In this document: positions 1 to 5,743 of the stretch, one piece after another
Layout: every line of letters begins with the position of its first letter
Numbering within the stretch: the first letter of the stretch is position 1
Assembly (NCBI GenBank): GCA_015478575.1
Contig: JADMIN010000139.1
Span: 1 to 6,725 of the forward strand
Direction of reading: 5' to 3'
Length of the DNA stretch: 6,725 bases
DNA from: Ktedonobacterales bacterium
GTDB lineage: Bacteria > Chloroflexota > Ktedonobacteria > Ktedonobacterales > JADMIN01
Made by a program: the position numbers and the translations under genes
The notes under the pieces: generated by a model
Databases searched by the model: none
What the model saw: the letters and a program-made list of their open reading frames with translations, nothing else
Told to the model about the DNA's origin: nothing

Positions 1-1340
1 TGGCCCTGCTGGCGCTCGCGCAACAGTCGAAAGAGTACACGGTCCCGCAGGCGCAGATACTCTTTGAAGGAGGTCACGACGATGCTGCGCAGGCCGGCTT
101 CCTCCGTGATGGCCTTCACCGTGGGATAGTAGCGGCTGAGGCAGACAGCGATGACCGCGCCGCTGTCGCGAATCTGTGCCAGCAGTTCCTCGCGCGTGGC
201 GGTGATGCTGGCGAAAACCACGACGCCTCCTGCCTTGAGCGTGCCATAGTAGGCGATCACCGCCTGGGGGGTATTCGGCAGCAGGATCAGCACGCGCTCA
301 CCCGGTCGCAGGCCGATGCGCTGAAGCCCATGGGCGAAGCGGTTGGCTTGGCGCTCCAGCACTCTGTAGGTGAACGTCCGGTCGTAGAAGATCAGCGCGG
401 GGCGGTTGGGATAGAGGCGCGCGGCGACCTCCAGCCCGCGCGGGACGGGTGCGACTGGTGGCTCGATGCGATAGGGGGTGCGGCTATCGTAGAATTTGAG
501 CCAGGGGCGCGCGCGCTCCAACTCTTGGCGCTCGCGACGGCGGCGCTGGCGCTCCTCGGTCAGCGGCGGCGGCCCGATGAAGCGTTCGATAGCACGGTTG
601 ACGGCATCGGGGCGCTCGACCATCACCTGATGCGCGGAGACCGGGATGGTGATCTCCTGGGCGTTGGGAATGAGGTGGGCCACCTCGCGGTAGGCTTCCG
701 GGCGAAAGAGCAAGTCGCGCTGGCCCAGAATCACCAGTGTTGGCACGGCGATCTGTTTGAAATACGCCGAGCCGTCGAAGCGGGTGAGGGCGTTGCGGTT
801 CCAACTCTTGACCACATAGGAGGGTGGGTAGACGCGCAGTGGCCGGAGCAGTTGCCGCGCTGCCCGTAGCAGTGGCTCTGGCGCCCACAGGGCGATGCGG
901 GAGGTCAGGCGCAACTGGAAGCGCACAGGCGAGGCAATGAGCACCAGCTTCTCCACACGGCCCGGATAGGCCTGCATGAAGTACGCCGCCAGCGCCCCAC
1001 CAAAGGAGTGAGCGAGGAGGATGAAGTGTTTCGGCACCTCGAGAATCGCCAGTGCCATCTGGATGTCTTCGGCCAGCTCATCGAGCGTGTAGCGACTGTG
1101 CGGAGCGTCGGAGAGACCGTGGCCGCGCAGGTCGAGGGCGATGACGCGGTTCTCGTCGGAGAAGTACTCGACTTGATAGCGCCAGTGGGCGGCACGACCC
1201 CCAAAACCGTGGATGCAGACGAGGGTGCGCAGGGCGTCGCGTGGCCCGGCGTCAATCACGTTGAGCATGATGGGGCGTTTGCCCTGCTGCGTCGCCGGGA
1301 GCCTGATCATGCGGCGGTAGAGATCAATATCGGTCGCCAT
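1..1340 (-). CDS. Alpha/beta hydrolase fused to AMP-forming acyl-CoA synthetase-like domain (3' end off the left edge)
   Basis: Translating the minus strand from the ATG at 1340 gives 446 uninterrupted codons to the left edge. Residues about 20-256 form an alpha/beta hydrolase: HGFGG (44-48) matches the oxyanion-hole loop, LDLRGHGLSD (69-78) is a family hallmark, AHSFGG puts the serine nucleophile at S112, and the likely acid and base are D209 (LGQRDLLF) and H237 (SAHQVMVERP). An Arg/Glu-rich linker (about 260-280) leads into the N-terminus of an ANL adenylating domain: PNRPALIFYDRTFTY, then LPNTPQAVIAYYGTLKAGGVVV (in two parts, about 354-375). The ATP-binding P-loop and catalytic lysine lie beyond the window, so ligase activity cannot be confirmed. 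Likely cytosolic, since no signal peptide is visible. An AGGAG at 1349-1353 lies 8 bases upstream and fixes the start. The order hydrolase then ligase recalls OleBC fusions, but the serine nucleophile argues against true OleB, which uses aspartate. The substrate is unknown. Confidence 0.9.
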   Translation of the reverse strand, partial: MATDIDLYRRMIRLPATQQGKRPIMLNVIDAGPRDALRTLVCIHGFGGRAAHWRYQVEYFSDENRVIALDLRGHGLSDAPHSRYTLDELAEDIQMALAILEVPKHFILLAHSFGGALAAYFMQAYPGRVEKLVLIASPVRFQLRLTSRIALWAPEPLLRAARQLLRPLRVYPPSYVVKSWNRNALTRFDGSAYFKQIAVPTLVILGQRDLLFRPEAYREVAHLIPNAQEITIPVSAHQVMVERPDAVNRAIERFIGPPPLTEERQRRRRERQELERARPWLKFYDSRTPYRIEPPVAPVPRGLEVAARLYPNRPALIFYDRTFTYRVLERQANRFAHGLQRIGLRPGERVLILLPNTPQAVIAYYGTLKAGGVVVFASITATREELLAQIRDSGAVIAVCLSRYYPTVKAITEEAGLRSIVVTSFKEYLRLRDRVLFRLLRERQQG

Positions 1341-1722
1341 CGCGCCTACTCCTGCTGTGGGGCCGTTGCCTGGAAGGCCAGTACGCGGAGCGGCATCCAG
1401 CCGCGGCCCTCACCACGCTCTCTGCCAGACACTTCGCAGCGCACAGGCGCGCATGGGCCTCGCCCTCTGGTCCGCGCACAGTATAGCGCGAATCGGGGTG
1501 GGTGGGTATCTCCAGCACCACACCACACACAGTGGGCATTGTGGCAATGAGCGCCTGCGCAGAGTCTCGCTGGAAGCCGAAATCATCGGCACGGCGAAGA
1601 GGCCGCGCGCCGCGATAGGATACCGGCCCTGGCAGGCGGCGCACCTCCGCATCGAATAGGAAGACGCGCACACGAGGCCGCGGTAAATACGGGCGCGCGT
1701 AGGCGTCATCATAGGTGTGCAT
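1324..1722 (-). CDS. Possible small hypothetical protein upstream of the hydrolase-ligase gene
   Basis: A 132-residue minus-strand frame begins at the ATG at 1722 and ends 17 bases inside the next gene. I do not recognise the product. In favour: codon third positions are mostly G or C as in the neighbouring genes, residues 18-85 have ordinary protein composition (RVFLFDAEVRRLPGP, then CGVVLEIPTHPDSRYTVRGP), and the overlapping stop/start layout suits an operon. Against: there is only a G-rich, non-canonical ribosome binding stretch before the ATG, and the last 25 residues are Arg/Ser/Pro-rich, like read-through of non-coding sequence, so the frame may be a decayed gene. No signal peptide or membrane segment is seen. 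Other frames across this interval look like shadows. If it is not a gene, 1341-1722 is upstream sequence of the hydrolase-ligase. Confidence 0.42.
   Translation of the reverse strand: MHTYDDAYARPYLPRPRVRVFLFDAEVRRLPGPVSYRGARPLRRADDFGFQRDSAQALIATMPTVCGVVLEIPTHPDSRYTVRGPEGEAHARLCAAKCLAESVVRAAAGCRSAYWPSRQRPHSRSRRDGDRY
1349..1353 (-). promoter_or_regulatory. Ribosome binding site of the hydrolase-ligase gene
   Basis: On the minus strand AGGAG sits 8 bases before the ATG at 1340. It decides the start, because the same frame remains open upstream to a stop at 1410-1412. It lies inside the end of the candidate upstream ORF (1324-1722), which would permit translational coupling if that ORF is real. 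Confidence 0.75.
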
Positions 1723-1760
1723 CCCAAGGCCCTACCCCAAGGGAGCGGCACACTTCACCT

Positions 1761-1813
1761 GCTCGGCTCAGTCGGCGATCAACCTCGCTGGTAGCTAGCC
1801 CGCCGTGCCGAGC
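1761..1813 (+). promoter_or_regulatory. Candidate antiterminator pairing (GCTCGGC with GCCGAGC)
   Basis: GCTCGGC at 1761-1767 is the exact reverse complement of GCCGAGC at 1807-1813. The latter spans the loop end and the first two bases of the 3' arm of the terminator at 1797-1824, so the two folds compete for the same bases. This is the geometry of transcription attenuation. The pairing is seen directly; a regulatory function is inferred. I identified no ligand-binding domain, leader peptide or T-box consensus. Confidence 0.35.
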
Positions 1814-1824
1814 GGGCTTTCCTT
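1797..1824 (+). terminator. Intrinsic terminator, plus strand
   Basis: AGCCCGC (1797-1803) and GCGGGCT (1812-1818) form a perfect 7-bp GC-rich stem with an 8-base loop, followed by TTCCTT. The T-tract occurs only on the plus strand, so it would stop rightward transcription. No plus-strand gene lies upstream within the window, so it would act on a leader RNA, a small RNA or transcripts antisense to the hydrolase-ligase gene. Confidence 0.6.
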
Positions 1825-1830
1825 GTCGGC

Positions 1831-1877
1831 GTGGTGCTTCAGTTGGCGCGAGCACCATCTGGCAGGATATCGTGCTC
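1831..1877 (+). promoter_or_regulatory. Two mutually exclusive hairpins sharing one arm
   Basis: TGGTGCT (1832-1838) pairs perfectly with AGCACCA (1851-1857) around a 12-base loop, and a G-U pair can extend it. The same middle segment read as GAGCAC (1850-1855) also pairs perfectly with GTGCTC (1872-1877) around a 16-base loop. Both folds cannot exist together. They lie between the two terminators, so they could be part of a switching leader or only a degenerate repeat of GTGCTC-like words. Confidence 0.35.
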
Positions 1878-1895
1878 CATTAGGCCCAGATTGCC

Positions 1896-1915
1896 CCGTA
1901 CTTCTACGGATTTTT
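1896..1915 (+). terminator. Second intrinsic-terminator-like hairpin, plus strand
   Basis: CCGTA (1896-1900) and TACGG (1905-1909) pair around a CTTC loop and are followed by ATTTTT (1910-1915). The stem is short, 5 bp, but the tight tetraloop and run of five T are the classical arrangement. It lies about 160 bases upstream of the lipoprotein start and reads toward it. Confidence 0.5.
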
Positions 1916-2040
1916 GAGGCTGCCCCTCGGAATTGTGATGTCGGACATTGCCTGACGCCGCATAAAGCGTCTATTGCTGTTAGTGGCGGGCCGCCCTGCG
2001 CAGGCGTGCCCGATGATCCTCCGCGCGCGCCCAGCGATAG

Positions 2041-2062
2041 CGGCTATGCTCGGCATGAGCCG
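2041..2062 (+). promoter_or_regulatory. Hairpin abutting the lipoprotein ribosome binding site
   Basis: CGGCTATGC (2041-2049) pairs with GCAT (2053-2056) and AGCCG (2058-2062) with one bulged G at 2057 and a TCG loop, giving a 9-bp stem. Its last base touches the G-rich ribosome binding stretch that starts at 2062. It may protect the 5' end of the mRNA or affect ribosome access; that role is inferred. Confidence 0.4.
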
Positions 2063-2063
2063 G

Positions 2064-2071
2064 GAGGGGAG
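2064..2071 (+). promoter_or_regulatory. Ribosome binding site of the GerMN lipoprotein gene
   Basis: A GAGGGGAG stretch ends 7 bases before the ATG at 2079. It is the only good ribosome binding sequence near the possible starts of this frame and decides in favour of 2079 over the TTG at 1974 and the ATGs at 2046 and 2055. Confidence 0.7.
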
Positions 2072-2078
2072 TACCACA

Positions 2079-2762
2079 ATGGATCAGCAAGTATACGATG
2101 CGGGAGAAACTCGCGGGACGGCGTCTCGTAGCGTGGCAGGCAGGCGCGGGCGACTGCCCCTCCTGGCGCTGGCGCTGGCGACGCTGCTGCCAATACTGAG
2201 CGCCTGTAGCTCGACAGGCAGTGGACCGACAGGCGGCACGCCGACACCGACCGCCACGGCGACCGCGACACCGACCGCCACGGCGACCGCGACACCGACC
2301 GCCACGGCGACTAGCGCCGCCAACATTCCTGTCAAGGTCTACTTCTCAAAGCATCCTGAGTCGGATTCGGACCCCAACGCCGTCTTCCCGGTGGATCGTG
2401 TCTCGCCGACCCTGGGTGTGGCGACCTATGCTATTCAGCAACTCATCGCGGGTCCACGGCCATCAGAGGCGAGCGCGGGCTATTTTACGGAGTTGAAGGG
2501 GGCACTGAGTGGCTCCTCCAACTGCGGCGGCGCCGACTTTACGATTACGCTCAACATGCGGGGCACCACGCCAAAGCAGGGTACGGCGACCCTGCGGTTC
2601 TGCCGCACGACTTCGCTGCCAGGCGACCTATCGGGTGGGCGGATCCGGGCCGAGATTGACCGGACGCTGCGACAGTTCCCGACCATCACAGCGGATGTTA
2701 TCCTGGATAGCACGGGGCATTGCTTCGATGACCTGAGTGGCATGGATATGTGCCTGCACTAG
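2079..2762 (+). CDS. GerMN-domain lipoprotein
   Basis: This 227-residue protein has a basic n-region (AGRRGRLP, 20-27), a hydrophobic core (LLALALATLLPIL, 28-40) and a lipobox LSAC with the lipidated cysteine at C43, so it should be exported and anchored to the outer face of the membrane. A low-complexity Thr/Pro/Ala stalk (about 54-79) leads to a GerMN domain (about 84-216): PVKVYFSKHPES, VSPTLGVATYAIQQLIAGP, and a C-terminal IRAEIDRTLRQFPTI strand-helix typical of the family. Four mature cysteines (149, 175, 215, 225) could form two disulfides. GerMN domains occur in sporulation and germination proteins (GerM) and in many unrelated lipoproteins; they are thought to be binding domains, so no enzymatic role or spore function is claimed. 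The start at 2079 is chosen from its ribosome binding site; a longer frame back to 1974 exists. The next plus-strand gene is also an envelope protein. Confidence 0.88.
   Translation: MDQQVYDAGETRGTASRSVAGRRGRLPLLALALATLLPILSACSSTGSGPTGGTPTPTATATATPTATATATPTATATSAANIPVKVYFSKHPESDSDPNAVFPVDRVSPTLGVATYAIQQLIAGPRPSEASAGYFTELKGALSGSSNCGGADFTITLNMRGTTPKQGTATLRFCRTTSLPGDLSGGRIRAEIDRTLRQFPTITADVILDSTGHCFDDLSGMDMCLH
2243..2311 (+). repeat. 24-bp tandem repeat encoding the lipoprotein stalk
   Basis: A 24-bp unit beginning GACACCGACCGCC occurs at 2243-2266 and 2267-2290 without a mismatch, with a third copy of 21 bases at 2291-2311. It encodes a repeating TPTATATA peptide. Because the unit is a multiple of three and copies are identical, copy number can change without breaking the frame, altering stalk length between membrane and GerMN domain. 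Confidence 0.9.
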
Positions 2763-2859
2763 CAGCCCGATCATGTGCCCTTCCAACAGGTCTCCCAATG
2801 TGCCTTCAAGTCGCGCGAGGGGGCATGAGTGGCCGGGCGGTGTCATGCATGCCAGGAGA

Positions 2860-2885
2860 GGGGAGATGCGGCGTGCCGTCTCCCC
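2860..2885 (+). promoter_or_regulatory. Hairpin covering the start of the small ORF
   Basis: GGGGAGA (2860-2866) pairs perfectly with TCTCCCC (2879-2885), with an additional inner CGG/CCG pairing. The 5' arm includes the spacer and the A of the candidate ATG at 2866. There is no T-tract after it, so it is not a standard intrinsic terminator for the lipoprotein gene, although it is the strongest hairpin in the 100 or so bases after that gene. Confidence 0.4.
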
Positions 2886-3054
2886 GCGGCGACGTGTGCC
2901 CAATTCGCGGGGAGGCGTGGTGGGTGTGACCCACGTCATAGCCTATGGGTGGCCGTTTCGCTACAACAGAGTGGCGGGCGGCTTTCGCGGCGCGATCAGC
3001 CAGCAGGGGGAAGACGTGACCAGCGGCGCGGTCGTGCGTGTTAGATATGCATGA
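2866..3054 (+). CDS. Candidate small basic protein (62 residues)
   Basis: The ATG at 2866 is preceded by AGGAG at 2854-2858 with 7-base spacing, the best ribosome binding site in this spacer. The frame runs 62 codons to a TGA at 3052-3054, 34 bases before the chosen start of the DUF4012 gene. The N-terminus is Arg-rich (MRRAVSPRRRVPNSRGG) and the rest is mixed (VVGVTHVIAYGWPFRYNRVAGG). Third positions favour G/C but not more than expected from the base composition. I recognise no family and see no clear membrane segment. It may be a real small protein or a leader peptide, or a chance ORF; 2763-2865 upstream of it shows nothing else coding. Confidence 0.3.
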   Translation: MRRAVSPRRRVPNSRGGVVGVTHVIAYGWPFRYNRVAGGFRGAISQQGEDVTSGAVVRVRYA

Positions 3055-3088
3055 ACATCTATCTTCTGGATGAGTGGAATGCGTCTCG

Positions 3089-5743
3089 ATGAATAAGCGC
3101 GAGAAGCGGCCGGATGGCATAGCGGCGCGCCGACAGCGGGCGGCGGCGCGGGCGACGGCACGAGCGACGGCACGAGCGACGGCACGAGCGGCGGCGGCGC
3201 GGGCAGATGGAATGGCTGGGGGGGTGCGGAGGAGCATGGAGGAGAATACCAGCCTGGGGGCGCAACGGGGCGGGGGCATTCCCGCTCTCGTAGCGGGGGA
3301 TATCGCGGATGCGCCGACAGCGACGGATGTGCCTGTGGCGTGGCTGCCAGCGCGCGGTGACTGGCGGCTCAAGAACAGCCACCGTGTGCGGATGCGTCTC
3401 ACGCGCCGTCTGCGCCGTCGCACGCGATACGGGCCGTGGATCACTGGCGCGACGATCGCCGTGCTCATCACGCTGCTCGTGCCGAGCCTGTTCGCCATCG
3501 CCAGCGCCATGAGCGACTATTCCAACGTGCGGATGCTCGGTCAGGCGGGCCTACGCCACCTGCTGGCGGCGAAGGACGATCTCGCCAGCCTTGCCACGCT
3601 CGGCCAGGCGTTCAGTCTACCCTCCGGTGGCAGCGGCAGCGCTGCCGGAAGTGCCCCCTATACCCTGCTCGTCCAGCGCCAGCCCGGCACGTTCGATCAG
3701 GCACAGGTGAGCATCCAGCCAGGACCGAAACTGCGAAAGGCTGGCGTCAAAGCGGCCAGCTACGGTGGAATCCTCAGCGCGAATACGCTAGTTACCGCTG
3801 GCGGGCAACCGGCGCCCAAAGCCACGCCAGTGCCCAAGGCGACGCCGACGCCGACGCCCAAAGCGGGGAGCGCCAGCACGGCAACGGGCAGCCTCTTCCC
3901 CGACCCGCGGACATTGCAGGCGGCTAAGGCTGAGTGCCAGATCGCGCAGCAGGACTTCTCGCAGTTGCGGAATCGGCTCAATCGCCTCGGCTGGGCACTC
4001 ACCGTAGCGCAGGGCCTTCCTCCTGTTGGCGGCCAACTCGATACCGCGCGGGTTTTGGCTGATATCGGCTACGATGCCTCGACGCTCGGCCTGCTGTATT
4101 CCAGTGCGGCGTTGCCGCTGCTGACGAAGCTGCACGGCGCGTCACTGACTGGCAACCAAGCACTGCTGAGTCAGGCGGATATCAGCGGCTTACGGGGTGT
4201 GATCGCGCAGTCACAGCCGCTCTTCGCGACCCTCCAGCAGAGTCTCGGTGCGGTTAGCGTGGATACCCTGCCAGTAAGCGATGCGCAGAAGGCCGAGTTC
4301 AGCGCGGTGAAGGTGGCGCTGCCACGGGTGCGTGGCGGGCTTACGCAGGCCAGCCAGTGGCTCGGCGTCGTCGGGTGGCTGCTGGGCACTGATGCGCCAC
4401 GCAACTTGCTGCTACAGACGCTCGATCGCAGCGAGTTGCGCGCCAACGGTGGGTTCGCGGGCGACTTCGGCATCCTCACCATCAGCAATGGGAAGATCGC
4501 GCCCTTCACCCTGGTGCCGGTCGCGCGGACGGATTACTCCTCGCCAGGGCGTTGGTACGATGGCTGGGACTATCGCCGGCGGCCACCGAGCACGTACTCC
4601 TGGTGGCCGATTGGCGATTGGGGATTGCGCGACGCCAACCTCTCGCCGGACTTTCCCACCACCGCCCGGCTCGTGATGGGCGCCTTTCAGGGCGAGTGTG
4701 GAGCGGCCTGCCAGAGCGCGGGCGTGCCCAACACGGTGGATGGCGTCATCAACATCACGCCAGTGGCCATCGAGCATCTACTCCAACTGACCGGCCCGCT
4801 GGTCATACCGGAGTATAACGAGACGATCACCGCGGATAACCTCGAATACAAGCTCCACTATTACTCGCTGCAACGCGCGGATGGAACGCAGCCACCATCA
4901 TCGGAAAGCAGCGGTGTCGTCAATGACCGCAAAGCCTTCCTCTATCTCTTCGGCCATCTGCTGGAGACGCGCCTGCGGCAGACGCCACAGAGCCAGTTCA
5001 TGCCGCTGGTGCGCCAGCTCTTGGCCGATGTCAAGGCCAAAGACATCCAGATCTATCTCAACAACCAGACGGCGGAGGGGCTGCTGGCGAAGCTAGGGAT
5101 GGCGGGCACGGTAGATACCACTCCAGGGGTGGATGGCTTCTTCGTGGTGCAGACAAATATCAGCGCCGCCAAGGCCAATCCTTGCGTGAGCCTCTCAGAG
5201 ACGGATAGCGTGAGCCTCGACGATCAGGGTGGGGCGACGCATCAACTGACCATCTCGATGTACCACGTAGTCGGCGCGTGCGACCCCTGGTACCAGGAGT
5301 TCACGACGTATCATGCCTACATGCGTATCTACGTGCCTCCACAGGCGCGGCTTCAGAGCGCCGATGGCTTCGACACCAACCAGCGGCTGTGCGTAACGAC
5401 TTGCTCGCCTACTCCCTATCCTGGCGGAGAACTCATCTGCCCACCTGGCAGATATACGCCCGGCCTGCATACCAACAACATTCAGCCGATGGGCGCCGAT
5501 GCCGGCGTGCTAGATAAGCTAGGTGGACCCACACAGACGACCAGCGATGTGCCCGGCCGCGCGATGTGGGGCGGCTTCGTGGTCATCCCACCCTACTGTA
5601 CCGCCAACCTCACGCTCTCGTGGTATGTGCCACATATCGTGCGAGTGCCAGGGGCACCGGCGCCAGCGGCCACACCCACGTCAAGCGCGGCCACGGAGAC
5701 GACCAGCGGAATGCCTCCCTTGGCGCTGCGTTCGCGCGGGTAG
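3089..5743 (+). CDS. DUF4012 family membrane-anchored extracellular protein
   Basis: From the ATG at 3089 this is an 884-residue protein. Residues 1-114 are basic and presumably cytoplasmic, with an Ala/Arg/Thr repeat (about 18-40) and an Arg cluster (RLTRRLRRRTRYG, about 103-115). One membrane helix follows (about 117-141, ITGATIAVLITLLVPSLFA), so the rest should be outside. A coiled or helical stretch surrounds a Pro/Thr/Lys linker (about 240-260). The DUF4012 domain lies at about 395-845 with its hallmark LLLQTLDRSELRANGGF (440-456), DANLSPDFP (515-523), VDGVINI (550-556) and LTGPLVI (567-573). Eight cysteines within it (537, 541, 699, 731, 768, 772, 784, 837) could form disulfides. The C-terminus is a Pro/Thr/Ala tail. 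The biochemical role of DUF4012 is not established. The start is uncertain: a GTG at 3074 and ATGs at 3212 and 3236 are in frame, none with a well-spaced ribosome binding site. Confidence 0.88.
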   Translation: MNKREKRPDGIAARRQRAAARATARATARATARAAAARADGMAGGVRRSMEENTSLGAQRGGGIPALVAGDIADAPTATDVPVAWLPARGDWRLKNSHRVRMRLTRRLRRRTRYGPWITGATIAVLITLLVPSLFAIASAMSDYSNVRMLGQAGLRHLLAAKDDLASLATLGQAFSLPSGGSGSAAGSAPYTLLVQRQPGTFDQAQVSIQPGPKLRKAGVKAASYGGILSANTLVTAGGQPAPKATPVPKATPTPTPKAGSASTATGSLFPDPRTLQAAKAECQIAQQDFSQLRNRLNRLGWALTVAQGLPPVGGQLDTARVLADIGYDASTLGLLYSSAALPLLTKLHGASLTGNQALLSQADISGLRGVIAQSQPLFATLQQSLGAVSVDTLPVSDAQKAEFSAVKVALPRVRGGLTQASQWLGVVGWLLGTDAPRNLLLQTLDRSELRANGGFAGDFGILTISNGKIAPFTLVPVARTDYSSPGRWYDGWDYRRRPPSTYSWWPIGDWGLRDANLSPDFPTTARLVMGAFQGECGAACQSAGVPNTVDGVINITPVAIEHLLQLTGPLVIPEYNETITADNLEYKLHYYSLQRADGTQPPSSESSGVVNDRKAFLYLFGHLLETRLRQTPQSQFMPLVRQLLADVKAKDIQIYLNNQTAEGLLAKLGMAGTVDTTPGVDGFFVVQTNISAAKANPCVSLSETDSVSLDDQGGATHQLTISMYHVVGACDPWYQEFTTYHAYMRIYVPPQARLQSADGFDTNQRLCVTTCSPTPYPGGELICPPGRYTPGLHTNNIQPMGADAGVLDKLGGPTQTTSDVPGRAMWGGFVVIPPYCTANLTLSWYVPHIVRVPGAPAPAATPTSSAATETTSGMPPLALRSRG
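3140..3202 (+). repeat. 12-bp tandem repeat in the DUF4012 gene N-terminus
   Basis: The unit GCGACGGCACGA occurs three times without mismatch (3152-3163, 3164-3175, 3176-3187), flanked on both sides by an identical GCGGCGGCGCGG (3140-3151 and 3191-3202). It encodes an Ala-Thr-Ala-Arg repeat in the cytoplasmic tail. Unit length keeps the frame, so copy number could vary. Confidence 0.9.

Larger units (their letters stand above)
1723..2078. other. Long intergenic region between divergent genes, leader-like on the plus strand
   Basis: About 355 bases hold no convincing gene. The frame that could extend the lipoprotein upstream to a TTG at 1974 lacks a ribosome binding site and would bury the signal peptide. 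The plus strand carries, in order, an antiterminator-like segment, a terminator, competing hairpins, a second terminator and a hairpin beside the ribosome binding site of the lipoprotein gene (listed separately). No promoter is clear. TTGCCT at 1948-1953 followed 18 bases later by TATTGC at 1972-1977 is a weak sigma70-like pair that would place transcription start downstream of both terminators. Nothing is recognised as tRNA, T-box or a known riboswitch. Confidence 0.55.

Noticed and set aside
330..1550. Plus-strand ORFs of up to 180 codons opposite the hydrolase-ligase gene
   Set aside because: They are antisense shadows of a well-supported minus-strand gene with recognisable catalytic motifs, caused by the high GC content.
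1708..1713. TATGAT on the minus strand as a -10 element for the hydrolase-ligase gene
   Set aside because: It matches the -10 consensus well, but no acceptable -35 lies 16-18 bases upstream and it falls inside the candidate small ORF.
1723..1800. A tRNA or other structured RNA gene ending at the first terminator
   Set aside because: No cloverleaf, TTCGA-type T-loop or acceptor pairing could be found on either strand.
1781..1818. Possible T-box leader (TGGTAG followed by a terminator)
   Set aside because: The bases around TGGTAG do not match the conserved T-box sequence, no specifier-loop stem could be made out, and the next gene is a lipoprotein rather than an amino-acid-related gene.
1974..2078. 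Upstream extension of the lipoprotein to a TTG start (35 more residues)
   Set aside because: There is no ribosome binding site at 1974, and the extension would place the signal peptide far from the N-terminus; 2079 has a well-placed site.
3140..3202. A CRISPR array or mobile-element end
   Set aside because: The 12-bp units are contiguous without spacers and lie in frame within a coding sequence.
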